This document shows positions 51,226 to 59,231 of a stretch of 64,000 nt of DNA, piece by piece. A model generated the notes under the pieces. It was not told the origin of the DNA. It made no database searches and saw only the letters and a program-made list of their open reading frames with translations. The stretch's first letter is position 1; every line of letters starts with the position of its first letter. Made by a program: the position numbers and the translations under genes. Origin of the DNA: Chitinophagaceae bacterium (lineage in GTDB: Bacteria > Bacteroidota > Bacteroidia > Chitinophagales > Chitinophagaceae); the NCBI GenBank assembly GCA_947455215.1, contig CANGNA010000002.1, forward strand, positions 1 to 64,000, in the 5' to 3' direction.

Positions 51226-53999
51226 TGTTTGCGTTTTTTTATTTCAATGTATTGCTTTGGTGTGTTCCACCCTTCTATACATAGCTGCGGCCATTCCTGT
51301 TCTGCAGCGTTACCCTGTAAGATAATTGTTTTTTCCTGACCCGGCAACAAGGAGATATAGTTGTCGTTGTAGAAAGCCGGTAGTATGCGTTGGCCATTTT
51401 TGCGGGTGAGCGACAGGCGCTCAAAGAAAGCAACGCTGTTACCCGGCGGATTGCTGAGTGTAACCTCATAGCCCTTGTCGGTTGCAACAGCGGTAACTGC
51501 TGGCTTTACCTGTGGCAACTGTTGCAGGAAAGGATAAAAACCTTTGGCATTGGGTAGCCAATACAGATTGTCATCGACCAGTGTATTGGTGGCAGAATCC
51601 GTAAGGCTGAGGTAAAGGAATATGCCTTCTTTTGCTGAGAGCGAATCTATCTGCTTAGCCAGCTTATTGAATTGTTTGCTTGTTGTAGCCGAGAGTGTGA
51701 TGAACTTATTGACCAGTGGTATCTCATCGCCATGGGCTGTGTACGCTTTCGCTGTAAGTTCCAGCTTGCCGGTAGTTGTGAAGCCATTGTTGGCAGCAAT
51801 GATCGTTTTATTGATGTGGTCATACATCACGTGTAGTGGCCTTGCTCCATTGGCAGTGCCATACAGGCAGGCATTTACATCCAGGTGATAGTCGTACATC
51901 TGGCCCTTCATGCAGCTCCATGGGTTCTGTGTCTTCCAGATGATGATGCCGGTGTACCAGTCCCACATTTTTGCTGTAGCGCCTTCCATCAATGCGCGGT
52001 ACTGGTCGTAATTGACGAGTTGCGCCTTACGTGTAAAGTCTTCTATGGTGGTTACAGGGCCATACATCTCTACCGATGAATCGTAGTTCTCGTATTTGTG
52101 GTAACGCCAAACAGAGTCCACGATCCATTTATGCTCCTGCGCTGAATAGTGTGGGGGCACCATATTCTCTTTCGGCATGATGCGCTCCAGTGATTCGACA
52201 TCACCGATACCTACGGAGCCAATTTCGGAGTTAAAAGGGAATGACCTGTGCGCCCAGAAGTAATCTTTGGACTGCAACACATACGGGCCATCACCGCCAT
52301 GCAGCGACATGCTATCATCGTTAGAGAACTCGAAGAAGAAGCGGGTTCCGTCGAGGTCGGGGAGGATAGAGTCGCGGATAGCGGTAAGGATGTCGGCCGG
52401 TGGGCGTATCTCGTTGCCGCCGCACCACAGTGCCAGCGACGGGTGGTTGCGCAGCATCTTCACCTGGTCTTCCACAGATTCTATGAACAGCTTGTGGTTA
52501 TCGGGGTACTGGCGGCGTGCATTGGTGTCCTCGCGCTTCAGCGGATCGTACCAGCGGCCATTGCAATCGCCCGATACCCAGAAATCCTGCATCACCAGCA
52601 GACCGTATTTATCGCACGCATTATAAAATTCCGGGCGCTCTGTTATGCCGCCACCCCATACGCGGATGAGGTTCAGGTTCATGTCTCGATGGAAATGTAT
52701 CTCGGCATCGTACCGCTGGTTGTCGAAGCGGAGCATGGCATCGCTCAGTATCCAGTTGCCGCCCTTTATGAATATCTTCTGGCCATTTACGCGTATCTCG
52801 CGGCTGTTGGTCTTACTGTTCCATGGGGTTTTTATCTGCCTTACGCCTATGGTCTCTTCGGTCTCGTCGTACAGCTGCTTGCCGGCAGTAAGGGTGAACC
52901 TGCATTTATACAGGTTTTGCGGGCCATAGCCGTTGGGCCACCACAGCTTAGGATCGTTAAGGGTAAGGTCGGTCATCTCTACCTCTTCTGATGAGTTGGG
53001 CATGAGCCTTACCTTTTGTGCCACCTTCTTGCCGTCCAGTTCGTATTGCAGTGTGCAGGCAACTGTGTCGGCCGACGTGTTCTCTACCTCGGCTGTTACT
53101 TTTATAGTTGCCGGTTGTTGCTTGCCTGTGGGGCTGCGCTTGCCGGGTACCAGGGTAACAATGTGTGTGCTCTCTATGTGTGCCTTGCCGGTGCGCCTGA
53201 TGAACACCTTATCCCATATGCCGGTATTCCGGTCGCGGATGGGTTGTATCCAGTCCCAACCTGCGGCATACTGGTTGCTTACGCTGTGGGCAATATCGCC
53301 ATCGCCACCCTGACCGCCGTTGGGGTTACCCACAGGAGCAGGCGGGTATACGATAACGGCCAGCCTGTTCTTGCCTATGTTGCTGATATACTGGGTAATG
53401 TTGTAGCTGCTGCGCAGGAACATACCAGTATCGCGGATGTCGTTGAGCTTATGGCCATTCAGGTATACATCGTAACTATAGTTAACCCCACGGAAATAAA
53501 GGAACACTTCCTCGCCGGCCACCGGCATCTCTTCAAAGTCTGTAGTGAACCAATAGGTGTAATAGGCAGGTCCTGTAGAGTATATGTCCGGTATCTGCTC
53601 GTTGTTCATACCAAAGAAAGGATCGGGCACCTGGTAGTTGATGCGTTGTGCATTGAGCACTGTGCCAGGCACTTGCGCAGGTATCCAGCCTTTAAGGGGG
53701 GCGCCGTAAATGGATATGAACTCACCACTCTGCGGGGTTGCCGACGCGCGGATGCACTTCCAGTTGCCATTCAGTTCGTATTGCTTTTGGGCATACGCAT
53801 GAATGGTGCAGATGTATAACAGCAGCAACAAAAATGAACTGCGGAACCATGACCTATCACCCCCGACATTCGACAGCTGGCCTGAAGGCCGGTCGAATAT
53901 CGTCCCCTCTTTGGCAAGAGGGGAGTGACCTAAAGCTGACTTACGCGCAGCTGCGCGGAGCGAATGGAACTTATTTGGCCGCGGCAATTTTAGATGCAC
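51222..53999 (-). CDS. GH2 glycosidase, endo-beta-mannosidase-like
   Basis: About 925 residues as read from ATG 53999. Family 2 layout: sugar-binding domain (about 75-260), Ig-like domain (280-390), TIM barrel (about 395-700) and C-terminal beta domains. The acid/base is Glu530 in WCGGNE and the likely nucleophile Glu592 in NSEIGSVG. The block IWKTQNPWSCMKGQMYDY resembles mannosylglycoprotein endo-beta-mannosidases, which cut the Man-beta-1,4-GlcNAc bond of N-glycans; an exo-beta-mannosidase or exo-glucosaminidase remains possible. The signal peptide (WFRSSFLLLLLYICTIHAYA) begins only at about residue 51, after codons that run through a dispersed hairpin repeat, so the true start is uncertain. 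It is coupled to the GH20 gene. Confidence 0.86.
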   Translation of the reverse strand: MHLKLPRPNKFHSLRAAARKSALGHSPLAKEGTIFDRPSGQLSNVGGDRSWFRSSFLLLLLYICTIHAYAQKQYELNGNWKCIRASATPQSGEFISIYGAPLKGWIPAQVPGTVLNAQRINYQVPDPFFGMNNEQIPDIYSTGPAYYTYWFTTDFEEMPVAGEEVFLYFRGVNYSYDVYLNGHKLNDIRDTGMFLRSSYNITQYISNIGKNRLAVIVYPPAPVGNPNGGQGGDGDIAHSVSNQYAAGWDWIQPIRDRNTGIWDKVFIRRTGKAHIESTHIVTLVPGKRSPTGKQQPATIKVTAEVENTSADTVACTLQYELDGKKVAQKVRLMPNSSEEVEMTDLTLNDPKLWWPNGYGPQNLYKCRFTLTAGKQLYDETEETIGVRQIKTPWNSKTNSREIRVNGQKIFIKGGNWILSDAMLRFDNQRYDAEIHFHRDMNLNLIRVWGGGITERPEFYNACDKYGLLVMQDFWVSGDCNGRWYDPLKREDTNARRQYPDNHKLFIESVEDQVKMLRNHPSLALWCGGNEIRPPADILTAIRDSILPDLDGTRFFFEFSNDDSMSLHGGDGPYVLQSKDYFWAHRSFPFNSEIGSVGIGDVESLERIMPKENMVPPHYSAQEHKWIVDSVWRYHKYENYDSSVEMYGPVTTIEDFTRKAQLVNYDQYRALMEGATAKMWDWYTGIIIWKTQNPWSCMKGQMYDYHLDVNACLYGTANGARPLHVMYDHINKTIIAANNGFTTTGKLELTAKAYTAHGDEIPLVNKFITLSATTSKQFNKLAKQIDSLSAKEGIFLYLSLTDSATNTLVDDNLYWLPNAKGFYPFLQQLPQVKPAVTAVATDKGYEVTLSNPPGNSVAFFERLSLTRKNGQRILPAFYNDNYISLLPGQEKTIILQGNAAEQEWPQLCIEGWNTPKQYIEIKKRKQ
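53858..53930. repeat. Dispersed double-hairpin repeat, family A copy
   Basis: Same design as 21661-21747: CACCCCCGAC, then ATTCGAC (53868-53874) with GTCGAAT (53892-53898), then CCCCTCTT (53904-53911) with AAGAGGGG (53916-53923) and GAGTGACC. A third small palindrome GGCCTGAAGGCC sits in the first loop. It lies inside the apparent 5' end of the GH2 reading frame, just ahead of the signal-peptide codons. Confidence 0.82.
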
Positions 54000-54023
54000 T
54001 TGTATGATTTGGTATGGTAGAAC

Positions 54024-54800
54024 TTATTTGCCTTTGAATACAGGCTTTCTTTTTTCCAGGAATGCCTGTACGCCTTCTTTAAAGTCGTAGGTGGCGCCAG
54101 CCTGCATCTGTACTTCTTTTTCCATTTGCAGCTGGCCTGTCAGTGAGTTGTCGAAGGCGCTGTTGAGCAGCCTTTTGGTAAGCCCGATGCCACGTGTAGG
54201 CATCTGTGCCAGGTTGGTCGCTATCTTCTTGCTCTCTTCAACAAACACATCGTCGGCAAATGCTTTAAATATCATGCCCATGCTTACTGCATCAACTGCA
54301 GATACTTTTTCTGCGGTCATCATCAGTGCTGCGGCACGCTGCATACCTACGAGGCGTGGCAGGAAGAAGGTACCACCGCTATCCGGTATCAGGCCAATTT
54401 TGCTGAAGGCCTGTATGAAGGATGCGCTGTGGCTGGCCACAACAATATCGGCAGCCAGGGCTATGTTGGCACCTGCACCCGCGGCTACACCATTAACGGC
54501 AGCTATCACCGGTTTCTCTACATTGCGCATACGCAGGATGGTAGCATTGTAATGCTCATCTACCAGGCGGGCAAAATCTTCGGGCGATGGGTTGGTTGCT
54601 TCAGAAAGATCCTGGCCGGAGCAGAAGCCCTTGCCGGCACCGGAAAGGTAGATGCAGCGCACCTCATCATCGTTGGCACAATCGTCCAGGTGGGCCTGGA
54701 GTGTCATGGCCATATCGCGGTTGAAGGCATTGTATGTCTCGGGGCGGTTGAGCGTGATGTAGCCCACACCATTCTCTTTATGCAGCAATACTGTACTCAT
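54024..54800 (-). CDS. Enoyl-CoA hydratase/isomerase, PaaG-like
   Basis: The 258-residue crotonase-fold enzyme hydrates or isomerises enoyl-CoA thioesters. Oxyanion-hole segments are SGAGKGFCSGQDLSE near 53-67 and VNGVAAGAGANIALAADIV near 102-120. The segment GLIPDSGGTFFLPRLVG near 138-154 has Asp at the second catalytic position, as in PaaG-type ring-opening isomerases rather than the Glu of standard hydratases. No other phenylacetate genes are present, so the pathway is open. It lies 24 bases upstream of the GH2 frame on the same strand, an unexpected neighbour that may reflect simple read-through. Confidence 0.9.
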   Translation of the reverse strand: MSTVLLHKENGVGYITLNRPETYNAFNRDMAMTLQAHLDDCANDDEVRCIYLSGAGKGFCSGQDLSEATNPSPEDFARLVDEHYNATILRMRNVEKPVIAAVNGVAAGAGANIALAADIVVASHSASFIQAFSKIGLIPDSGGTFFLPRLVGMQRAAALMMTAEKVSAVDAVSMGMIFKAFADDVFVEESKKIATNLAQMPTRGIGLTKRLLNSAFDNSLTGQLQMEKEVQMQAGATYDFKEGVQAFLEKRKPVFKGK

Positions 54801-54876
54801 ACAACAAATGTAGCTACAGTAAGGGTATTTTAAAACGGGGGTAGTAATAAATCTATGGTGAGCGAGGGTTAAATAA

Positions 54877-54906
54877 AATAACCTCCCGGGTGGGAGGTTA
54901 TTTTTG
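54877..54906. terminator. Intrinsic terminator
   Basis: An 11-bp stem (54877-54887 with 54892-54902) with a GGGT loop is flanked by T-runs on both strands. On the minus strand it follows the gene at 54933-55976. Confidence 0.87.
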
Positions 54907-54932
54907 ATCTAACAGCATTTCGTTTATGTGCT

Positions 54933-55976
54933 TTATAGCGTTGAATACAGCCTTTTACCGTTGGCCATGTCGAATACTTCGAGCACATTGCTGCCGCCCT
55001 GGGCTACTTCCATCATCAGCTTGTTCTTGTACATGCTGAGATAGATGCCGTTGACGCCTGCTGTTGGTTGTTTCAGTTCTGCATTCCATACCGGCTTGCC
55101 GCTTGCCGCGTTGAAGGCGATCAGGCTGATGCCCGGTGCGCCCTGGTGGTAGCGGGCAAGGATAAGCAGGCTGTCTGTATTGATGGTCTCGGTGAGCAGC
55201 TTGGTAATGTTCTTATCGGGCAGCTGCCAGCTGGCGCCAGGCATGCTCACCTTCATGGTCTTTGCTGCCTCGTCGCGGAATATATATCCTTTAAAGGCAA
55301 GCTCGTTATCGGCCCTGATCACACCGCAAATGGTAGCTTCTATAGGGAGGGTTTTACCATCCTTAAGGTCCATGATGACCGTCTTATGGATGCTGCGTGT
55401 GTTGAGGGACGTGAAGGCCATGAACCTGTCGGTATGCGTAAAGTAGAACAGGTATGGTGTTTTGAAATCATCACCATCCTTCACCGGCGTAAATATGGTG
55501 TGCTGTACATTCTGGCGGAAGCGTGGTTTGCCCCACTCATCGAGGCGGGAAATGAAATAACCTATCTTACCTTCGAAGCGCTGCACGTGTATGATACCTT
55601 CAGGTACAGTAACCAGGAAGTCATTGCCCGGAACAGGATCCAGCTTATTTTCATCTTTGTTGCACTCTATTAATACATCTTTGGTTGCCGGCGGAATGTG
55701 GAAGCCCAGGTGACCTTCATCAACAATACGGAACGGCCTGCCTTTGTACATGGTCTCTTTAGGCACATCGCCCAGCAGCGATACCACATTGAACCTGCCA
55801 GCGAATTTGCTGAGTTTTTTGAAGTTGACGGAATCAGCATTCTCGGGCGCTTTGTCCGATTTGGTCATTGCGTCCAGGTCGACCCAATCTTTGTTGATAG
55901 GGTACATATTCTGAGCGCTCAGGGATACAATACCCGTAAAACATACTAACTGGAAAGAGAGTAATAGTTTCTTCAT
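54933..55976 (-). CDS. Secreted protein, propeller-like C-terminus, unassigned
   Basis: A 347-residue protein with a signal peptide starting MKKLLLSFQLVCFTGIVSLS and ending near residue 22. The remainder has many short beta-strands. In the last third, patterns such as GISLIAFNAASGKPVWNAEL and NVLEVFDMANGKRLYSTL resemble PQQ-type beta-propeller blades. I could not assign a family. ATG 55976 is used because it starts the signal peptide; an ATG seven codons upstream is possible. It is monocistronic with its own terminator, and probably periplasmic. Confidence 0.72.
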   Translation of the reverse strand: MKKLLLSFQLVCFTGIVSLSAQNMYPINKDWVDLDAMTKSDKAPENADSVNFKKLSKFAGRFNVVSLLGDVPKETMYKGRPFRIVDEGHLGFHIPPATKDVLIECNKDENKLDPVPGNDFLVTVPEGIIHVQRFEGKIGYFISRLDEWGKPRFRQNVQHTIFTPVKDGDDFKTPYLFYFTHTDRFMAFTSLNTRSIHKTVIMDLKDGKTLPIEATICGVIRADNELAFKGYIFRDEAAKTMKVSMPGASWQLPDKNITKLLTETINTDSLLILARYHQGAPGISLIAFNAASGKPVWNAELKQPTAGVNGIYLSMYKNKLMMEVAQGGSNVLEVFDMANGKRLYSTL

Positions 55977-56036
55977 ATATGTGATGTATTTGTTCAAAAA
56001 TATAAAAAGTAATCTATTACTAATAACGATTGTGCA

Positions 56037-56055
56037 GATAGTTTAATAAACTATC
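56037..56055. terminator. AT-rich hairpin between minus-strand genes
   Basis: A 9-bp stem GATAGTTTA (56037-56045) with TAAACTATC (56047-56055) lies about 33 bases after the glycosyltransferase stop codon. There is no clear T-run, so termination is doubtful; it could be part of an operator for the downstream gene. Confidence 0.3.
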
Positions 56056-56087
56056 GGTTGAGAGACAGGATCATAGAAGCCCGCAAT

Positions 56088-57218
56088 TTACATACCAACC
56101 ACCTTCAGCATAGCCTGTGTAAAGATCTCCCAGCTGTATTTGCGCTTTTCTGCCTGCATGTTTTGAGCAAGGTCGGGGAGCGAGTTGGGCTGGTAAAATC
56201 TGAGGATGGCACCGGCTACCGATGTTGGGTCGGGCTCGGCAACAAAGCCTACCTTGCCATCGGGCACTACTTCCGGCAGGCCGCCTACATTGGTCACTAT
56301 CATAGGCTTCTCAAAATGATAGGCTATCTGCGTAATGCCGCTCTGCGTGGCTTTTGTATATGGCTGGGCCACCACATCGGCTGCGCTGAAGTAATAGCAC
56401 ACCTCGCGCTCGGGGATGAAGTCGGTAAACAGGTGTACGGTATCGTGCAGGTTGTTATCGGCTATTATCTTGGTATTGGTGGCTTCCACGTCCTTGCTGT
56501 AGTACTCGCCGGCTATTATAAGATGCACGCCCAGGTCGCGGATGCGCTGGTCTGCCATGGCCAGTAACATGCGGTCCACGCCCTTATAATCACGGATGAA
56601 GCCGAAGCATAGCATGTAATGCTTTTCCGGGTCCAGGTTCAGTTTAGCGCAGGCCTCGGCCTTACTTACCGCCGCACCATAAATATCGTAAACCGGATGC
56701 GGCGAGAAGACAGAAGGCTTTTTGGTAAATGTCTTCAGGTATTTCAGCTGGTCATCGCTCATGGTGATGAATGCATCTACAGCGCCTACAAAGTAGTTAG
56801 TGAATTGCTTATCGCCCGGGCGGCCTTCGTGAGGGATGATATTATCTACAATGCAGACCACGCGCGTTTTACCATTTTTCTTCGCCCTGCGCAGTATGGT
56901 GCCAAAGGATGGCCCCATGAAGGGCAGCCAGTATTTTACGATAACCAGATCGTACTGTTGGCGGTTCATGTCGGCACCAACGCTCAGCCAGTTGAGCGGG
57001 TTGATGGAGTTGACCACGCTCAGTATCCTCAGCCCTTGGGGTGCAGGACCATCGGTGTATTGTGTTTTGCCGGGGAACAGGACAGACGGGTATTGCAGTG
57101 AGAACGACCATATGGTAACATCGTGGCCCTGAGCCTGCAATTCGTAAGCCAGGCGCTCATTGAATGCTGCCAGGCCGCCCCTAAGCGGATGCGCTGTGCC
57201 CAGGATAGCTATCTTCAT
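56088..57218 (-). CDS. GT4-family glycosyltransferase
   Basis: The 376-residue enzyme is a GT-B fold glycosyltransferase. The N-terminal acceptor domain starts MKIAILGTAHPLRGGLAAFNERLAYELQAQGH-like, with the GG loop near 14-15. The C-terminal donor domain has LCFGFIRDYKGVDRML near 204-219, a glycine-rich IIAGEYY strand, and the EX7E-like region QSGITQIAYHFEKPMIVTNVGGLPEVV near 292-318. Its start overlaps the end of the nucleotidyltransferase gene by four bases. Given the two upstream genes, it may transfer the activated heptose made by them to a surface glycan. Confidence 0.92.
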   Translation of the reverse strand: MKIAILGTAHPLRGGLAAFNERLAYELQAQGHDVTIWSFSLQYPSVLFPGKTQYTDGPAPQGLRILSVVNSINPLNWLSVGADMNRQQYDLVIVKYWLPFMGPSFGTILRRAKKNGKTRVVCIVDNIIPHEGRPGDKQFTNYFVGAVDAFITMSDDQLKYLKTFTKKPSVFSPHPVYDIYGAAVSKAEACAKLNLDPEKHYMLCFGFIRDYKGVDRMLLAMADQRIRDLGVHLIIAGEYYSKDVEATNTKIIADNNLHDTVHLFTDFIPEREVCYYFSAADVVAQPYTKATQSGITQIAYHFEKPMIVTNVGGLPEVVPDGKVGFVAEPDPTSVAGAILRFYQPNSLPDLAQNMQAEKRKYSWEIFTQAMLKVVGM

Positions 57219-57913
57219 GGGAACATGGTTTTAAAATCGCCCTGCACCTTTTCGTAATCTTCGGGTATACCAATATCTATAAAGTAGCCCTGGTCTATAA
57301 AGCCATAGAACTTCTTTTCGCCTACATATTTTTCCAGGTAATCTTTCTCGAAGGAGAACTTTACCGGGAAATCTTTGGCCATAAAAGCTTCGCGGTTGAT
57401 GATGTATACACCACCGTTGATGATGCCATCCGCGGTTGGTTTCTTTTCTTCAAAGTTGGTGATAACGCCTTTGTCGCTGGTTTTTACCACGCCATAGCGG
57501 TCGAAGTTGTGCATGTTTTTTAATGCCAGTGTGCAGGCAGCCTTATTGTCGCGGTGGAACTTCATCATGGCCGTAAGGTCTACGCTGAACATCGTGTCGC
57601 CATTCAGTATTACTACATCGTCGGTCTCTGCATCTTCTATTGCTGCCAGTATGCCACCTCCGGTGCCCAGTGGTTCGTTTTCTATCACACAGTCCAGCTC
57701 ATATTCCAGGAACTGTTCTTCGAGCCAGTCGGTAACTATGCGATGCTTAAAGCCCAGCGACATAATGGCCCTGGTGCAACGCTGGCGCTCGAGGTAGTCG
57801 AGCAGGTAAGCCAGGAAGGGCCTGTTATTGACCGGCGCCATGCACTTGGGCTGTGCTCCGATAACGCCCTGTAATCTTGTTCCTAATCCACCTGCCAGTA
57901 CTATTGCCTCCAT
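57215..57913 (-). CDS. hddC: HddC-like sugar-1-phosphate nucleotidyltransferase
   Basis: The 232-residue cytoplasmic enzyme is a nucleotidyltransferase with LAGGLGTRLQGVIGAQPKCM at about 6-25 as the NTP-binding signature. DVVILNGDTMF, near 95, holds the metal-binding aspartate. It resembles HddC, the D-glycero-D-manno-heptose 1-phosphate guanylyltransferase, and its position next to an HddA-like kinase supports that. A mannose- or glucose-1-phosphate enzyme is the main alternative. It is coupled to the glycosyltransferase by an ATGA overlap. A dispersed repeat separates it from the kinase gene. Confidence 0.82.
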   Translation of the reverse strand: MEAIVLAGGLGTRLQGVIGAQPKCMAPVNNRPFLAYLLDYLERQRCTRAIMSLGFKHRIVTDWLEEQFLEYELDCVIENEPLGTGGGILAAIEDAETDDVVILNGDTMFSVDLTAMMKFHRDNKAACTLALKNMHNFDRYGVVKTSDKGVITNFEEKKPTADGIINGGVYIINREAFMAKDFPVKFSFEKDYLEKYVGEKKFYGFIDQGYFIDIGIPEDYEKVQGDFKTMFP

Positions 57914-57968
57914 TGGGAAAAACTGAAAAATTAAAAGTAAAGAGTAAAATTATTTGTTGGTCTGTTTT

Positions 57969-58019
57969 CGAAAACGAATACGTCCGGTGGCCGTTGGTCA
58001 GAAGACGCAACGGCGGCGT
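57969..58019. repeat. Dispersed repeat family B, copy 2
   Basis: This 51-base block matches 159-209 with about four differences. It carries the internal inverted repeat around GCCGTTG and CAACGGC. It sits in the 131-base gap between the HddA-like and HddC-like genes, a gap otherwise unexpected in this tight cluster. Confidence 0.8.
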
Positions 58020-58044
58020 TGCTTAATGTTTTGCGTCAGGCATA

Positions 58045-59067
58045 TTACATACTCCAGGTAAAGAGGCCGCGCTCTGTGAACTGGAATGGTGTAAACGATC
58101 CGCTATATACTTCCAGCGCCTGGCGTACTGCGTAGCGGGTGTTGGCCGGGCAGTAGAACATCATAAAGCCACCACCACCTGCGCCCGATATCTTGCCACC
58201 TGTTGCGCCGGCTTTCAAGGCCACGTCGTAAAGCTCATCCATCTTGCTGTTGGATATGCCCTGTGCCATTTGCTTTTTAAAGCGGAAGCCGAAATCGAGG
58301 ATAGCGCCTATCTCGTTCACGTTGCCTTTCAGCAGTGCTTCTTTCATCATGCGCGCCTGCTCCTTAAGGTTGTGCATGGCATCGATAGAAGACTGATTTT
58401 TGTCAGTAACGTTCTTGCTCTGTGCTTCTATGATGGTAGATGACAGCCTGCTGGTAGCTGTAAAGTACAGCAGCAGGTTGTTCTCCAGTTCGTATAGATA
58501 TTCGTGGCGGATGCGCAGCGGATTCACTATCACTTTGTCGCCCTCGTAAAACTCCATGAAGTTGACACCGCCAAAGGTAGCTGCATACTGATCTTGCTTG
58601 CCACCGGCCATGGCCAGGTCTACACGCTCTATGTCGTAGGCCATATGGGCTATGTCATACTCACCCAATGGCAGCCTCAGCCATTCGGCAAACGCGCCTA
58701 TGATGGCCACCATGAGGGTAGAAGAACTACCCAGGCCAGAACCGGCGGGAGCATCTACCAATGTAGATAGCTTAAAGCCGCAAGGCACGGGGCCGTATTT
58801 GCGTACTATATGGTTATAGGCGCCGGTAGCCAGGTCCAGCATACCGTCTACAGGTAATTCGTCGGTTTTCTCGTACGACACTACTTCGCCCCGGTCGAAT
58901 GCTTCGAAGATGACGCGGTTCTCCGGCAACAGTTCGATGGTGGCATATGCATACAACGATATGGTGGCGTTGAGGATGGCTCCGCCATAGAGGTCGCAGT
59001 AAGGGCTAACGTCGGTACCGCCCCCGGCAAGGCCTATGCGCAGCGGTGCTTTGCTTCTATAGATCAT
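58045..59067 (-). CDS. hddA: HddA-like heptose 7-phosphate kinase (GHMP family)
   Basis: The 340-residue cytoplasmic kinase belongs to the GHMP superfamily. The N-terminal APLRIGLAGGGTDVSPYCDL at about 7-26, the ATP-binding PAGSGLGSSSTLMVAII near 111-127, and the C-terminal ATGGKISGAGGGGFMMFY near 291-308 follow the D-glycero-D-manno-heptose 7-phosphate kinase (HddA) pattern. HddA makes heptose 1,7-bisphosphate, which after dephosphorylation is activated to GDP-heptose by HddC. The isomerase GmhA and phosphatase GmhB are not in this window. It is first of the three-gene heptose cluster on the minus strand. Confidence 0.87.
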   Translation of the reverse strand: MIYRSKAPLRIGLAGGGTDVSPYCDLYGGAILNATISLYAYATIELLPENRVIFEAFDRGEVVSYEKTDELPVDGMLDLATGAYNHIVRKYGPVPCGFKLSTLVDAPAGSGLGSSSTLMVAIIGAFAEWLRLPLGEYDIAHMAYDIERVDLAMAGGKQDQYAATFGGVNFMEFYEGDKVIVNPLRIRHEYLYELENNLLLYFTATSRLSSTIIEAQSKNVTDKNQSSIDAMHNLKEQARMMKEALLKGNVNEIGAILDFGFRFKKQMAQGISNSKMDELYDVALKAGATGGKISGAGGGGFMMFYCPANTRYAVRQALEVYSGSFTPFQFTERGLFTWSM

Positions 59068-59176
59068 AACAGGCAGCTAAATTAATAAATTATCTGTGAG
59101 CCGGTGTGCTGGCTAACTTTAATTAAGGTTTATTGCTCATGCATGTGTGCCATATAACCGTAAATTGGCCGGCCAT

Positions 59177-59210
59177 ATTGTATGGGTTGGGCAGAATACA
59201 CCTAATTTTG
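59177..59210 (+). promoter_or_regulatory. Candidate promoter of the ABC ATPase gene
   Basis: ATTG at 59177-59180 and TAATTTTG at 59203-59210 (exact TAnnTTTG) are 22 bases apart. The start codon is 22 bases downstream of the -7 element. Confidence 0.5.
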
Positions 59211-59231
59211 TGGCACAGACAACAATAACAG

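Noticed and set aside
52248-53819. Long plus-strand frames opposite the GH2 gene
   Set aside because: They are antisense to a full glycosidase with both catalytic residues in place.
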